Positions 1 through 7,584 of a stretch of 43,088 nucleotides of DNA are shown in pieces. Within the stretch, counting starts at the first letter, position 1, and the number at the start of each line of letters is the position of its first letter. Both the position numbers and the translations under genes were made by a program. The DNA lies in the NCBI RefSeq assembly GCF_023715205.1, contig NZ_JAMBNR010000024.1:1-43088 (forward strand). The letters run 5' to 3'. The notes under the pieces were generated by a model. That model was not told the DNA's origin, did not search any database, and saw only the letters and a list, made by a program, of their open reading frames with translations. The stretch is from Mesobacillus maritimus. Its GTDB lineage: Bacteria; Bacillota; Bacilli; Bacillales; Cytobacillaceae.

Positions 1-54
1 TTGAAATCACTTGGATACCACCTACATACATTTGATAACAATATTATAAAGTAA
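1..54 (+). CDS. 3' end of a truncated coding region (tentative)
   Basis: The first frame is open from the window edge to a TAA at 52-54, giving 17 residues that end in DNNIIK. A perfect hairpin starts at the next base, as expected at the end of a gene. The product cannot be identified from so few residues. Confidence 0.4.
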   Translation: MKSLGYHLHTFDNNIIK

Positions 55-98
55 AAAGGCAGTTGAAAGTTCATTAGATTGAACTTTCAACTGCCTTT
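55..98. terminator. Intrinsic terminator, possibly bidirectional
   Basis: Perfect 19-base arms at 55-73 and 80-98 enclose the loop TTAGAT. The plus-strand T run is short (TTT then AA). The minus-strand side runs into five Ts, so it may also stop transcripts coming leftward past the DUF3892 gene. Confidence 0.8.
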
Positions 99-231
99 AA
101 TAAAAATTAGACTTTTTCAGTGCCCTCCATCTAGTCAGGTGGTTCTTTTATAAGGTTCTTTTCACAAACTTTGTGCTGTGAAGGAAAAATATGAATGTAT
201 GAACACTGTTATGGCTATAATAGCTTCATCT

Positions 232-441
232 TTAATAAACTTCTGGTAAGTTATGGACGGATGATAAATCAATTTCACTTGAAGTTAGTTCATTCTCACT
301 TAAGTTAGCTGTAGCGAGGCTTCCACCTTCAATTTCTGCAAGCGCTTTTCGGTAGGAAATCACTCTTCCTTCAGAAGTTAAGAAAGAGATCGCTTCTCCT
401 GCATGGTTTCGGTAGACTCCTGTTAATTGTTCTCCGCTCAT
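232..441 (-). CDS. DUF3892-like small protein
   Basis: A 69-residue soluble protein. The segment with TGVYRNHAGEAI and GRVISYRKAL resembles the short DUF3892 domain of Firmicutes, a family without a known activity. I start it at the ATG ending at 441 because AGGAGTG lies seven bases upstream. An in-frame ATG at 459 would add six residues and has a weaker, more distant AAGGA. The gene stands alone on the minus strand. Family assignment is by eye and moderately sure; no function can be given. Confidence 0.7.
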   Translation of the reverse strand: MSGEQLTGVYRNHAGEAISFLTSEGRVISYRKALAEIEGGSLATANLSENELTSSEIDLSSVHNLPEVY

Positions 442-641
442 TGTATCACTCCTATTCATTAATCTAGTATTCCTTATTTTTCAGGAGTTAAACAATTCTT
501 ATGATGATTTCCTAAATTTAAAAGTCTTTTCCCTAGAGTTTCTATCCTGGTTAAACTCGTATTGGTGTCGTTCTTGAACTGCCCATACTCTAACTAATTT
601 ATGTGAATACTATAGTTAAACCTTGGTAATTATTGGATGGT

Positions 642-757
642 AGACAGGAAGATTCGTGGGGCACACCGCCTGTAGAAAGTGAAGTACCTGGAATGGAACC
701 ATAGTTAAATCATTCTATATTTTCTTTAAAAAGTAATAATGGTTGAGAAACGAGCCT
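642..757. repeat. Decayed dispersed Bacillaceae intergenic repeat
   Basis: The stretch with GTAGAAAGTGAAGTACCTGG looks like a worn copy of the GC-rich intergenic repeat common in Bacillaceae genomes (typical form: CGGAAAGCGAAGYRCCTGG followed by rGCGGAA). Bases 689-756 align without gaps to 29408-29475 at about 53 of 68 positions by eye. No open frame or transposase is present. The rest of the 442-756 gap shows nothing I can support. Confidence 0.55.
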
Positions 758-805
758 AAAAAAGACTGTAGTCATTCCGAATTCCATCGAAATTGTCTAC
801 AGTCT
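757..805 (-). terminator. Distal terminator behind metA
   Basis: AGACTGTAG at 763-771 pairs with CTACAGTCT at 797-805. Read on the minus strand, the hairpin is followed by a run of six Ts (757-762). It is the second of two tandem hairpins downstream of metA. Confidence 0.6.
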
Positions 806-806
806 G

Positions 807-839
807 AAAAGAGCAGTCTCTATAAGAGAATGCTCTTTT
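807..839 (-). terminator. Proximal terminator of metA
   Basis: AAAAGAGCA (807-815) pairs with TGCTCTTTT (831-839), and inside it TCTCT pairs with AGAGA, with one mismatch between the two stems. It begins eight bases after the metA stop codon. The minus-strand tail is TTTT. Confidence 0.75.
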
Positions 840-846
840 GGCTCTT

Positions 847-1755
847 TCATTTCCACTCAAATGGAGTTTCTTGGTAAACATAGTAGTTCAACCAGTTCGA
901 GAAGAATAAATGTGCATGGGAACGCCAAGTGTTAACCGGTTTTTGTGCTGGGTTATCATCAGGAAAGTAATGGGAAGGAATTGGGACAGTGAGCCCTCTT
1001 TCCAAATCTCGAATATATTCTTCGGCTAAAGTATCGGTCTCGTATTCTAAGTGGCCGGTTACCATGATATGTTTCCGGTCTAAAGATTGAACAATAAATG
1101 GACCTGCTTCTTTAGAAGAAGCGAGTAATCTTAGTTCAGGTGATTGAAGTATCGCATTTTCCGAGTTGTCTGTATGGCGTGAATGTGGTGCGAAAAAGAC
1201 ATCATCAAAGCCGCGCAGCAACTTTTCTTTGTTATCAAAAATTTGATGGGCATAGATTCCGGAACATTTCTCTGGTAACTCATATTTATCGATCCCATAG
1301 TGGTAATAAAGAGCAGCTTGTGCTCCCCAACAAATATGAAGGGTAGAGGTAACATTTGTTTTCGTCCAATCAAAGATAGTTTCTAATTCATTCCAATAAC
1401 TAACTTCATGGAAAGGAATTAATTCCACCGGTGCCCCAGTAACAATCATACCATCAAACTTTTTGTGCCTAATTTTTTCAAAGGTTGTATAAAACTGTTC
1501 CAGATGATATCGGCTAGTGTTTTTAGATTCATAAGTAGCTGTTTTTAAAAAGGTAATATTAACTTGGAGCGGCGTATTGCCAAGTAAACGTAAAAACTGT
1601 GCTTCTGCTTTCTCTTTTTCTGGCATTAAATTTAAAATTAAAATATTTAATGGTCGTATATCCTGAGTACTTGCCCTATCTTCATCCATAATAAAAATAT
1701 TTTCTTCTTCAAGAATCTCCCGTGCTGGAAGGCGCTTGGGAATAGTAATTGGCAA
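847..1755 (-). CDS. metA: Homoserine O-acetyltransferase (MetA family)
   Basis: Activates homoserine for methionine synthesis by O-acylation. The 302-residue protein has the full MetA layout. Lys47 and Cys142 (ICWG) are the oxyanion and nucleophile residues, and His235 with Glu237 (TGHLE) complete the active site. Residue 111 is Glu (APVE), which in the characterised Bacillus cereus enzyme marks acetyl-CoA use; succinyl-CoA enzymes such as that of Escherichia coli carry Gly there. The start is TTG at 1753-1755, preceded six bases away by AAGGGGGG. A good sigma-A promoter lies only about 30 bases upstream, so there is no room for an S-box (SAM) riboswitch leader. The gene is monocistronic, with tandem terminators behind it, and divergent from the 1915 gene. 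Identification is secure; acetyl specificity is inferred from residue 111. Confidence 0.95.
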   Translation of the reverse strand: MPITIPKRLPAREILEEENIFIMDEDRASTQDIRPLNILILNLMPEKEKAEAQFLRLLGNTPLQVNITFLKTATYESKNTSRYHLEQFYTTFEKIRHKKFDGMIVTGAPVELIPFHEVSYWNELETIFDWTKTNVTSTLHICWGAQAALYYHYGIDKYELPEKCSGIYAHQIFDNKEKLLRGFDDVFFAPHSRHTDNSENAILQSPELRLLASSKEAGPFIVQSLDRKHIMVTGHLEYETDTLAEEYIRDLERGLTVPIPSHYFPDDNPAQKPVNTWRSHAHLFFSNWLNYYVYQETPFEWK

Positions 1756-1791
1756 TTCAAACCCCCCTTAATCAAAACATTCGTACGATTA

Positions 1792-1820
1792 ATTATAAAG
1801 GTACTTACACTTTCTAGCAA
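1792..1820 (-). promoter_or_regulatory. Sigma-A promoter of metA
   Basis: On the minus strand, TTGCTA (1815-1820) and TATAAT (1792-1797) are separated by 17 bases. The implied leader is about 30 nt and ends in a strong ribosome binding site. Confidence 0.7.
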
Positions 1821-1854
1821 TTTAAGAATCCTTATTTTTTGGAAAATTGTTTTT

Positions 1855-1882
1855 TTCACTTGAATTCTAGTAGTGGTACAAT
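1855..1882 (+). promoter_or_regulatory. Probable sigma-A promoter, extended -10
   Basis: TTCACT (1855-1860) and TACAAT (1877-1882) are 16 bases apart, and TGG in front of the -10 makes an extended -10 element. It lies about 30 bases upstream of the 1915 start and diverges from the metA promoter. Confidence 0.45.
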
Positions 1883-1914
1883 GGCCATATCTAATAAGAA
1901 TAGGTGATAAAGAA

Positions 1915-2448
1915 ATGTTTGATCCAACAGCTTTTGATAACCTTAAAGTAATTGTAGAAGGCGCTATTTACGATCGAGACCTTGAAGGGGAAGTATTAGT
2001 CATTGACAGAAAAGATTTAGTCAATTTAGCGAATATGTCTAGAGACTTTCGCATGTCTTTTCGAATGAAGAATGAACAAAGAAATTCAATTTATGCTGAG
2101 CTGCAGCTTAAAGCAGATTTAGAAAATCTTGCGGCAGAATTGCTTGAACATAATCAACAGCAGAATCTCTCAGGATGTATCGTTTCAGTCGACTTCGTGT
2201 TAAGGCATCGTCATGATGAAAAAATATACAAAGATATAGAGACGAAACTGGAAGAAATTTGGGGTGTTGAAAGGTCGATTGAGCAAGTGATTCAGGTAAA
2301 CCCTCTGAAAACAGATCCACAAATCAATAATCGAGTTTCAATTCAGTTCAACCGCCTGGTCTTTGAAGACCAAGTAGATGATCTTGTGGAAATGTTGAAT
2401 TATATCGTTCTTTCTTTACAGGAATTAACACCTCTTATAACGAAATAA
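1915..2448 (+). CDS. Conserved hypothetical protein
   Basis: I do not recognise this 177-residue protein. It is soluble, acidic and mixed alpha/beta in character, with no signal peptide, membrane segment or Cys/His metal motif. Its central part (about residues 50-105) is helical and charged. I chose the ATG at 1915 because AGGTGAT lies about nine bases upstream; the open frame extends back to 1873, but that start has no binding site and overlaps the promoter. degV follows 36 bases later with no terminator between, so the two are probably co-transcribed. No function is proposed. Confidence 0.75.
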   Translation: MFDPTAFDNLKVIVEGAIYDRDLEGEVLVIDRKDLVNLANMSRDFRMSFRMKNEQRNSIYAELQLKADLENLAAELLEHNQQQNLSGCIVSVDFVLRHRHDEKIYKDIETKLEEIWGVERSIEQVIQVNPLKTDPQINNRVSIQFNRLVFEDQVDDLVEMLNYIVLSLQELTPLITK

Positions 2449-2484
2449 AGCATATGATTATACATAAGGGAAGGGGGAAGTATC

Positions 2485-3333
2485 ATGAGGAAAATAGCAT
2501 GGGTTACAGATGGTACAGCCGTATTGGATGAAGAGCTTCAAAATCATCCGGATTTATACATTGTTCCGTTATCCGTTATTTTAGATGGGGAAGTGTATAC
2601 AGAAGGGGTAGATTTAACAGCTGAAGAATTATACGCAAAACTGAAGGTATTATCAGAACCTCCAAAAACTTCACAACCTGCCATCGGAGCGTTTAAAGAA
2701 TTATATGAAAAGCTTGCGGAGGAGTATGATGAGATCATTGCTATTTTACTTTCTCAAAAGCTTAGTGGGACTTTGGACTCAAGTGAACAGGCATCCAAAT
2801 TGCTTGAAAAGCCTGTAACGAATATTAACTCAAAAATTCTAACCTACCCGCAAACAGCTTTAATAAAAAAAGGGATGACACTTGCTAGAGAAGGGGCATC
2901 TGTTCAGGAAATAAAACAGAAATTAGAAGAAATCCGAGACCGGAATGAAACATATGTTTTGATTGGAAGCCTTGAGCAATTGCATCGAAGTGGGCGGATG
3001 TCGAGTGCTAAATTTTATTTGGGAAGTTTATTGAAAGTTAAACCAATTATTTCGATTCAAGATGGAGCTCTTGAAGTTACAGAAAAAGCCAGGAGTGAGA
3101 AAAAGGCGAAAGAGAAAATTTTTTCTCATTTGAGAGAGGCATATAAACGAAATAAAATTACGGAAGTTTGGCTGTTATACGGATTGTATCCACAAACTGC
3201 CAATGAATGGAAACGAGAATTGGAAGCGGAGTTTACAGAAATTCAGTTTAGCTGTTATCCATTAGGAGCCGTCATCGGAGTACATGCGGGGGAAGACACA
3301 ATCGGGATAAGTTGGTATAATGAATTGCAGTAG
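2485..3333 (+). CDS. DegV family fatty-acid-binding protein (copy 1)
   Basis: DegV proteins bind a single fatty acid between two domains. Characterised members (FakB) present it to a FakA kinase. This 282-residue protein has the family marks: TDGTAVLD at the N-terminus, VPLSVILDGE, the PKTSQP segment, LSGTLDS and the SLEQLHRSGRMS stretch in the second domain. The family usual length is about 280. AAGGGAAGGGGG supplies the binding site for the ATG at 2485. It sits between the hypothetical gene and ypgQ, and a terminator follows at once. A second, clearly different DegV is encoded at 17540. The fatty acid and any partner kinase cannot be read from the sequence. Confidence 0.9.
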   Translation: MRKIAWVTDGTAVLDEELQNHPDLYIVPLSVILDGEVYTEGVDLTAEELYAKLKVLSEPPKTSQPAIGAFKELYEKLAEEYDEIIAILLSQKLSGTLDSSEQASKLLEKPVTNINSKILTYPQTALIKKGMTLAREGASVQEIKQKLEEIRDRNETYVLIGSLEQLHRSGRMSSAKFYLGSLLKVKPIISIQDGALEVTEKARSEKKAKEKIFSHLREAYKRNKITEVWLLYGLYPQTANEWKRELEAEFTEIQFSCYPLGAVIGVHAGEDTIGISWYNELQ

Positions 3334-3360
3334 GTGCCATTTGATGTGGCGCTTTTTTTT
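3332..3360 (+). terminator. Intrinsic terminator after degV copy 1
   Basis: AGGTGCCA (3332-3339) pairs with TGGCGCTT (3347-3354), including wobble pairs, and is followed by Ts to 3360. It overlaps the stop codon. Confidence 0.75.
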
Positions 3361-3432
3361 GGCTAAAAAGCGAATGGCTGTATAGCATTTGAAACGTGTT
3401 AAAATAACACTAGTAGAAGTAGAGGTGTACCG

Positions 3433-4077
3433 ATGCAGGATCTCATAAAAAAGACAGAAGCGTATGTTCGAGAAATGCTAAAAAACGAAGGTACGGGTCA
3501 TGACTGGTACCATATTGATAGAGTAAGGAAAAATGCCCTGTTGATTCAGAAGCAAGAAGGGATTGGTGATGTGTTTGTCATTGAAATGGCCGCTTTGCTT
3601 CATGATATCCCAGATGAAAAATTAAATATTACGGAAGAAGCAGGTTGGAGGAAGTTAGACACATACATAGATACCTTGGAACTTTCCAGTACCAAAGTCC
3701 AACATATAAAAGATTGCATTGAATCGGTATCTTTTAAGGGGGGGAGAGAAACAAATTTACGAACAATCGAAGCGGAAATTGTTCAAGACGCTGATCGTTT
3801 AGACGCGATTGGTGCAATCGGAATTGCCCGAACTTTTGCTTTTGGTGGAAAAAAAGCGCAACCCCTTTTTGATCCAGAAATTTCTGTCCGTACAGAGATG
3901 ACAACGGAAGAATATCGAAATGGAAAAAGTTCCTCAATTCATCATTTTTACGAAAAATTACTAAAGTTAAAAGACTTAATGAATACTGCGTCTGCTCGCC
4001 AAATTGCGACCAAACGGCACGAGTACATGGAAGAGTTTTTAAATCAATTTTACAAGGAATGGAATGGTCAAGTTTGA
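3433..4077 (+). CDS. ypgQ: HD-domain phosphohydrolase, YpgQ-like
   Basis: A 214-residue HD-superfamily hydrolase. The metal site is visible as GHDWYHIDRV near residue 22, ALLHDIPDEKL near residue 56 and VQDADRLDAIGAIG near residue 118. The B. subtilis YpgQ protein of this type is a manganese enzyme that cleaves nucleoside triphosphates in vitro. Like YpgQ, this gene sits near ypgR and metA. A spaced AGAGGTGT precedes the ATG. Its TGA overlaps the TTG start of the ABC-F gene (TTGA), which suggests translational coupling. The assignment is good by motif and synteny; the natural substrate is unknown. Confidence 0.88.
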   Translation: MQDLIKKTEAYVREMLKNEGTGHDWYHIDRVRKNALLIQKQEGIGDVFVIEMAALLHDIPDEKLNITEEAGWRKLDTYIDTLELSSTKVQHIKDCIESVSFKGGRETNLRTIEAEIVQDADRLDAIGAIGIARTFAFGGKKAQPLFDPEISVRTEMTTEEYRNGKSSSIHHFYEKLLKLKDLMNTASARQIATKRHEYMEEFLNQFYKEWNGQV

Positions 4078-5954
4078 AAATGATCTCGATTGAACAAGTA
4101 ACGAAGTCTTATGGTGAAAAAGTGTTGTTTCAAGATATTGACTTTACAATTGGTGAACGTGACCGTGTGGGTCTAATAGGAGTGAATGGAACAGGGAAAT
4201 CTTCTTTACTAAAAATTGTTGCAGGTATCGACCAAGCGGATAAGGGGGAGTTAACTTGTCCTAAAGATTATCAGATTAGTTACCTGGCTCAACAGCCAGA
4301 CTTAAACCCCGATTTTAGTATATTAGAACAGGTTTTTTATGGAGATGCTCCAATCTTAAAATTGATGAAAGACTATGAGTCCATCATGATAAAATTAGAA
4401 AAGGACCCTAATAATGTGTCTGTTCAGGAAGAGTTAATGAACATACAACAACATATGGATCGGGCAGATGCATGGGATGCCAATACGGCAGCAAAAACCA
4501 TCCTAACGAAACTTGGCATAACCGATTTTGATAAAAAAACATCGGAACTATCTGGTGGACAAAAGAAACGGGTAGCGCTTGCTCAAGTTTTAATTGAAGC
4601 ACCTGATTTGCTTATTCTTGATGAACCCACCAACCATTTGGATTATGAAACTGTTAAATGGCTTGAAGAATATTTAAGTCGTTATCTTGGAGCTTTATTA
4701 ATTGTAACACATGATCGGTATTTCCTTGATCGAGTAACCAATCGCATCTTTGAGTTGGATGGGGGATCTCTTTATAGCTATAAGGGGAACTACGCTAGTT
4801 TTTTGGAAGCGAAAGCAATTCGCGAAGAAAATGATGCGGCCACCCTAGAGAAGAAAAAAAATCTGTTTCGCAATGAACTAGAATGGATCCGTCGTGGAGC
4901 AAAAGCAAGAACGACAAAACAAAAAGCGAGGATTCAACGATTCGAAACATTGGAGACACAAGTTTCGTCGGGAAAGACAACGGACAAACTGGATATATCG
5001 TTAAGTGGGAGTCGGTTGGGTAAGCAAGTATTAGAGCTGAAGTCTGCTTCGAAATCTTTTCCGGATCGAAAGATACTAGATAATTTAGATTTGCTTATCA
5101 AACCCAAAGATCGCTTAGGAATTATTGGAAGGAACGGGACAGGGAAATCCACATTACTAAATATTCTTGCAGGAAGGATTCCGCTTGACTCGGGAGAATT
5201 GGTGACTGGCCAGACGGTGAAAATTGCCTATTATACACAGGAAAATGAGGACCTAGATGAAAATAAACGGATGATTGAGTATTTGAAAGAAACAGCTGAG
5301 ATTGTCCATACTTCCGATGGGAAAACGATTTCTGCTGCACAAATGCTTGAACGTTTCTTGTTCCCACCATACACACACGGCACCCTGATTCGAAAACTAT
5401 CTGGGGGGGAAAAACGCCGCTTATATCTATTGAAGCTTTTGATGGAAGAACCAAACGTTCTATTATTAGACGAGCCGACAAACGACCTTGATACCCAAAC
5501 GTTAACAATACTGGAAGATTACCTTGAAGATTTTCCTGGTGTGGTCATTACTGTTTCACATGACCGTTATTTCCTTGATAAAGTGGTTGATACTTTATTA
5601 GTGCTTGAAGGAAACGGAGAGTTATCCTTGTATTTTGGTAATTACACGGATTACTTAGAAAAGCAATCCCAAAGGGAGATGGCACCGACTCAGGAAGCGA
5701 AAAAGCAACCGACCGAGTCAAAAGAAAAACCAAAGAAAAAGAAACTATCCTATATGGAAAAGAGAGAATGGGAAGAAATTGAAGGGAAAATTAGTGCAAC
5801 AGAAACTCGACTAGAAGAAATAACAAAAGAAATGGCTCAAATCGGAAGTGACTTTGAAAAAGGTCAAAGATTAATGACTGAAGAGGTTGAGCTAAATGAA
5901 CAGCTTGAATCATTAATTGAAAGATGGAGTTATTTATCGGAGTTAGTTGACTGA
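4074..5954 (+). CDS. ABC-F ribosome-associated ATPase, YfmR/Uup type
   Basis: A soluble tandem-ABC protein of the ABC-F group, which acts at the ribosomal E site rather than in transport; B. subtilis YfmR helps resolve stalled translation. Two nucleotide-binding domains are clear: Walker A GVNGTGKSS near residue 36 and GRNGTGKST near 353, with signatures LSGGQKKR and LSGGEKRR. Walker B motifs LLILDEPTNHLD and LLLDEPTNDLD are present. A charged linker lies between the domains (about 240-300). The C-terminal 90 residues are lysine-rich and coiled-coil, as in Uup/YfmR. No membrane segment is present. The TTG at 4074 overlaps the ypgQ stop (TTGA). ATG at 4080 (MISIEQ) and at 4059 are alternatives, none with an ideal binding site. 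The family is certain and the YfmR subtype probable. Confidence 0.92.
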   Translation: MKMISIEQVTKSYGEKVLFQDIDFTIGERDRVGLIGVNGTGKSSLLKIVAGIDQADKGELTCPKDYQISYLAQQPDLNPDFSILEQVFYGDAPILKLMKDYESIMIKLEKDPNNVSVQEELMNIQQHMDRADAWDANTAAKTILTKLGITDFDKKTSELSGGQKKRVALAQVLIEAPDLLILDEPTNHLDYETVKWLEEYLSRYLGALLIVTHDRYFLDRVTNRIFELDGGSLYSYKGNYASFLEAKAIREENDAATLEKKKNLFRNELEWIRRGAKARTTKQKARIQRFETLETQVSSGKTTDKLDISLSGSRLGKQVLELKSASKSFPDRKILDNLDLLIKPKDRLGIIGRNGTGKSTLLNILAGRIPLDSGELVTGQTVKIAYYTQENEDLDENKRMIEYLKETAEIVHTSDGKTISAAQMLERFLFPPYTHGTLIRKLSGGEKRRLYLLKLLMEEPNVLLLDEPTNDLDTQTLTILEDYLEDFPGVVITVSHDRYFLDKVVDTLLVLEGNGELSLYFGNYTDYLEKQSQREMAPTQEAKKQPTESKEKPKKKKLSYMEKREWEEIEGKISATETRLEEITKEMAQIGSDFEKGQRLMTEEVELNEQLESLIERWSYLSELVD

Positions 5955-6047
5955 TTATAGATGGCGGCCTTACTAGGCAGAGTCCATGAACATCCTATAT
6001 GCTTGTGTTAAAATAGGTTTTATCCCGCATTAACTAAAAAAGTCAAA

Positions 6048-6074
6048 AGCCCGATTAGAAGAATTAATCAGGCT
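6048..6074. other. Imperfect hairpin in the gap before ypgR
   Basis: AGCCCGATTA and TAATCAGGCT can pair with one mismatch, and a TGGGG/CCCCA pair lies just beyond. There is no T run, so it is not a clear terminator of the ABC-F gene. The rest of the 206-base gap shows only a weak TGTTAAAAT extended -10-like string. Confidence 0.35.
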
Positions 6075-6160
6075 ATGCGCGACTAACATTCAGTGGGGAA
6101 TGAATAAAACCCCATCGTATGAAGTTTCACATTATCTAAAAAACATGTAGGAGTGGGAAT

Positions 6161-7285
6161 ATGAAAATTGTATCAATCGAACCAACTCCAAGCCCAAATA
6201 CTATGAAGGTTAATCTCGACGAAGAACTTCCAATGGGAAAAAGCAATAACTATAAAAAAGATAAGCAAGAAGGTGCACCTGAAGTTGTTCAAAAGATTCT
6301 TGAGATTGAAGGGGTAAAAGGAGTGTATCATGTAGCGGACTTTTTAGCAGTCGAACGGAATGCTCGCTTTGACTGGAAAGTGATTTTACCCGAAGTTCGT
6401 AAAGCATTTGGCCAAGAGCAATCGAACGAAAGCGGCCATAACCATGAAATTGATGAACACTTTGGTGAAATTAAGGTCCAAGTCCATATGTATAAAGGGG
6501 TTCCTGTTCAAATTAAATTAACAGATGGCACAGAAGAAAAACGTTATGCTCTGCCTGAAACGTTTGCTAACGCAGCACTTGAAGTTCAGGGGCCTGACGA
6601 TAATCTTGTCATGGTACGTCGGTGGAAGGATTATGGTGTACGTTATGGTGAGTGGGATGAAATTGGCTCGGAAATGAAAGAAGAGTTAATGGCAGCTTAT
6701 CCTCCAGAGAGACTGAAAGCTCTAGTGGAGCAAGCAAAAAATCCTGAACATTATGCAATAGCCAAAGAACGTATACGTATCTCTTTAGAGGAGTTTAATC
6801 ATCCCGATTGGCGTGTACGCTACCAATTATTAGAGCAAATGCCAGACCCAACTGTAGAGGATTTATCTTTACTTGAAAAGGCATTGGAAGATGAAAAAGC
6901 ATCGATTCGTAGACTTTCAACTGTTTACTTAGGGATGATTGAGGATGAAGCTGTTCTTCCTTATCTCTATAAAGCATTAAAAGATAAAAGCGTAACCGTA
7001 AGGAGAACTGCGGGGGATTGTCTATCAGATCTTGGGTTCCCAGAAGCAATGGAAGCGATGATGGAAGCTTTAGAGGATAGCAGTAAACTTGTCCGTTGGC
7101 GTGCTGCGATGTTCTTATATGAAGTAGGAGATGAACGAGCACTTCTTGCTCTAAAAGAAGCAGAAAATGATCCTGAATTTGAAGTTAGCCTCCAGGTTAA
7201 ACTTGCTATTGCCCGAATTGAACATGGGGAAGAAGCAAAAGGTTCAGTTTGGAAGCAAATGACTGAGGCTAGGAAAAATCAATAA
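6161..7285 (+). CDS. ypgR: NifU N-terminal domain plus HEAT-repeat protein (YpgR/CvfC type)
   Basis: A 374-residue soluble protein with a two-part design. Residues 1-85 form an Nfu/NifU N-terminal domain (EPTPSPNTMKV, IEGVKGVYHVADFLAVER), usually found on iron-sulfur scaffold proteins. A middle segment (about 100-185) matches the virulence-factor region of Staphylococcus aureus CvfC. From about 205 to the end, repeats such as ASIRRLSTVYLG, VTVRRTAGDCL and KLVRWRAAMFL are HEAT-like helices. No CxxC cluster-binding motif of an Nfu C-terminal domain is present, so it is not a complete scaffold. AGGAGTGGG precedes the ATG. It stands alone between ypgQ/ABC-F and the glgC-like gene, with a strong terminator behind it. 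Biochemical role unknown. Confidence 0.87.
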   Translation: MKIVSIEPTPSPNTMKVNLDEELPMGKSNNYKKDKQEGAPEVVQKILEIEGVKGVYHVADFLAVERNARFDWKVILPEVRKAFGQEQSNESGHNHEIDEHFGEIKVQVHMYKGVPVQIKLTDGTEEKRYALPETFANAALEVQGPDDNLVMVRRWKDYGVRYGEWDEIGSEMKEELMAAYPPERLKALVEQAKNPEHYAIAKERIRISLEEFNHPDWRVRYQLLEQMPDPTVEDLSLLEKALEDEKASIRRLSTVYLGMIEDEAVLPYLYKALKDKSVTVRRTAGDCLSDLGFPEAMEAMMEALEDSSKLVRWRAAMFLYEVGDERALLALKEAENDPEFEVSLQVKLAIARIEHGEEAKGSVWKQMTEARKNQ

Positions 7286-7290
7286 ACTTT

Positions 7291-7321
7291 AAGCCTGTTT
7301 CTTTCGAGAAGCAGGCTTTTT
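7291..7321 (+). terminator. Intrinsic terminator of ypgR
   Basis: A 12-base-pair stem (one wobble) at 7291-7302 and 7307-7318 is capped by a TTCG tetraloop at 7303-7306 and followed by Ts to 7321. Confidence 0.88.
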
Positions 7322-7374
7322 GCTAGGCAAAACCAATACATTTCGCAGTTTTCGTTGCCCACTAGCTTTTTGAC

Positions 7375-7384
7375 TTCGACAAAA
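7375..7384 (-). promoter_or_regulatory. Exact Spo0A-box sequence upstream of the glgC-like gene
   Basis: Read on the minus strand the bases are TTTTGTCGAA, identical to the consensus Spo0A box. It overlaps TTGACT at 7370-7375, a possible -35 element. No good -10 at 17-base spacing follows (ATTTAA at 7393). It is 200 bases from the start codon at 7585. Confidence 0.4.
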
Positions 7385-7584
7385 TTAGGATAATTTAAGA
7401 AAGCCTATGTTAGAAAACAGCAAATCCTTTAAAATAATGTCAGAATACTAGAGAAAGAATCGATGGAAGTGGGTTTAAAACCTATTAGAAGTTTGTTAAA
7501 TTGAAAATAATACCAAGTAAGGAACCATCTCCGTAAAAAGAAGTCAAATAAATAGGCGATTACCGCTTGTTAAAGGAGAATTTT

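Noticed and set aside
1756-1872. SAM (S-box) riboswitch before metA
   Set aside because: Only about 30 bases separate the sigma-A promoter from the start codon, too short for the aptamer and terminator.
5122-5508. 128-codon open frame antisense to the ABC-F gene
   Set aside because: Mirror frame of a strongly conserved ATPase domain; no binding site and no plausible fold.
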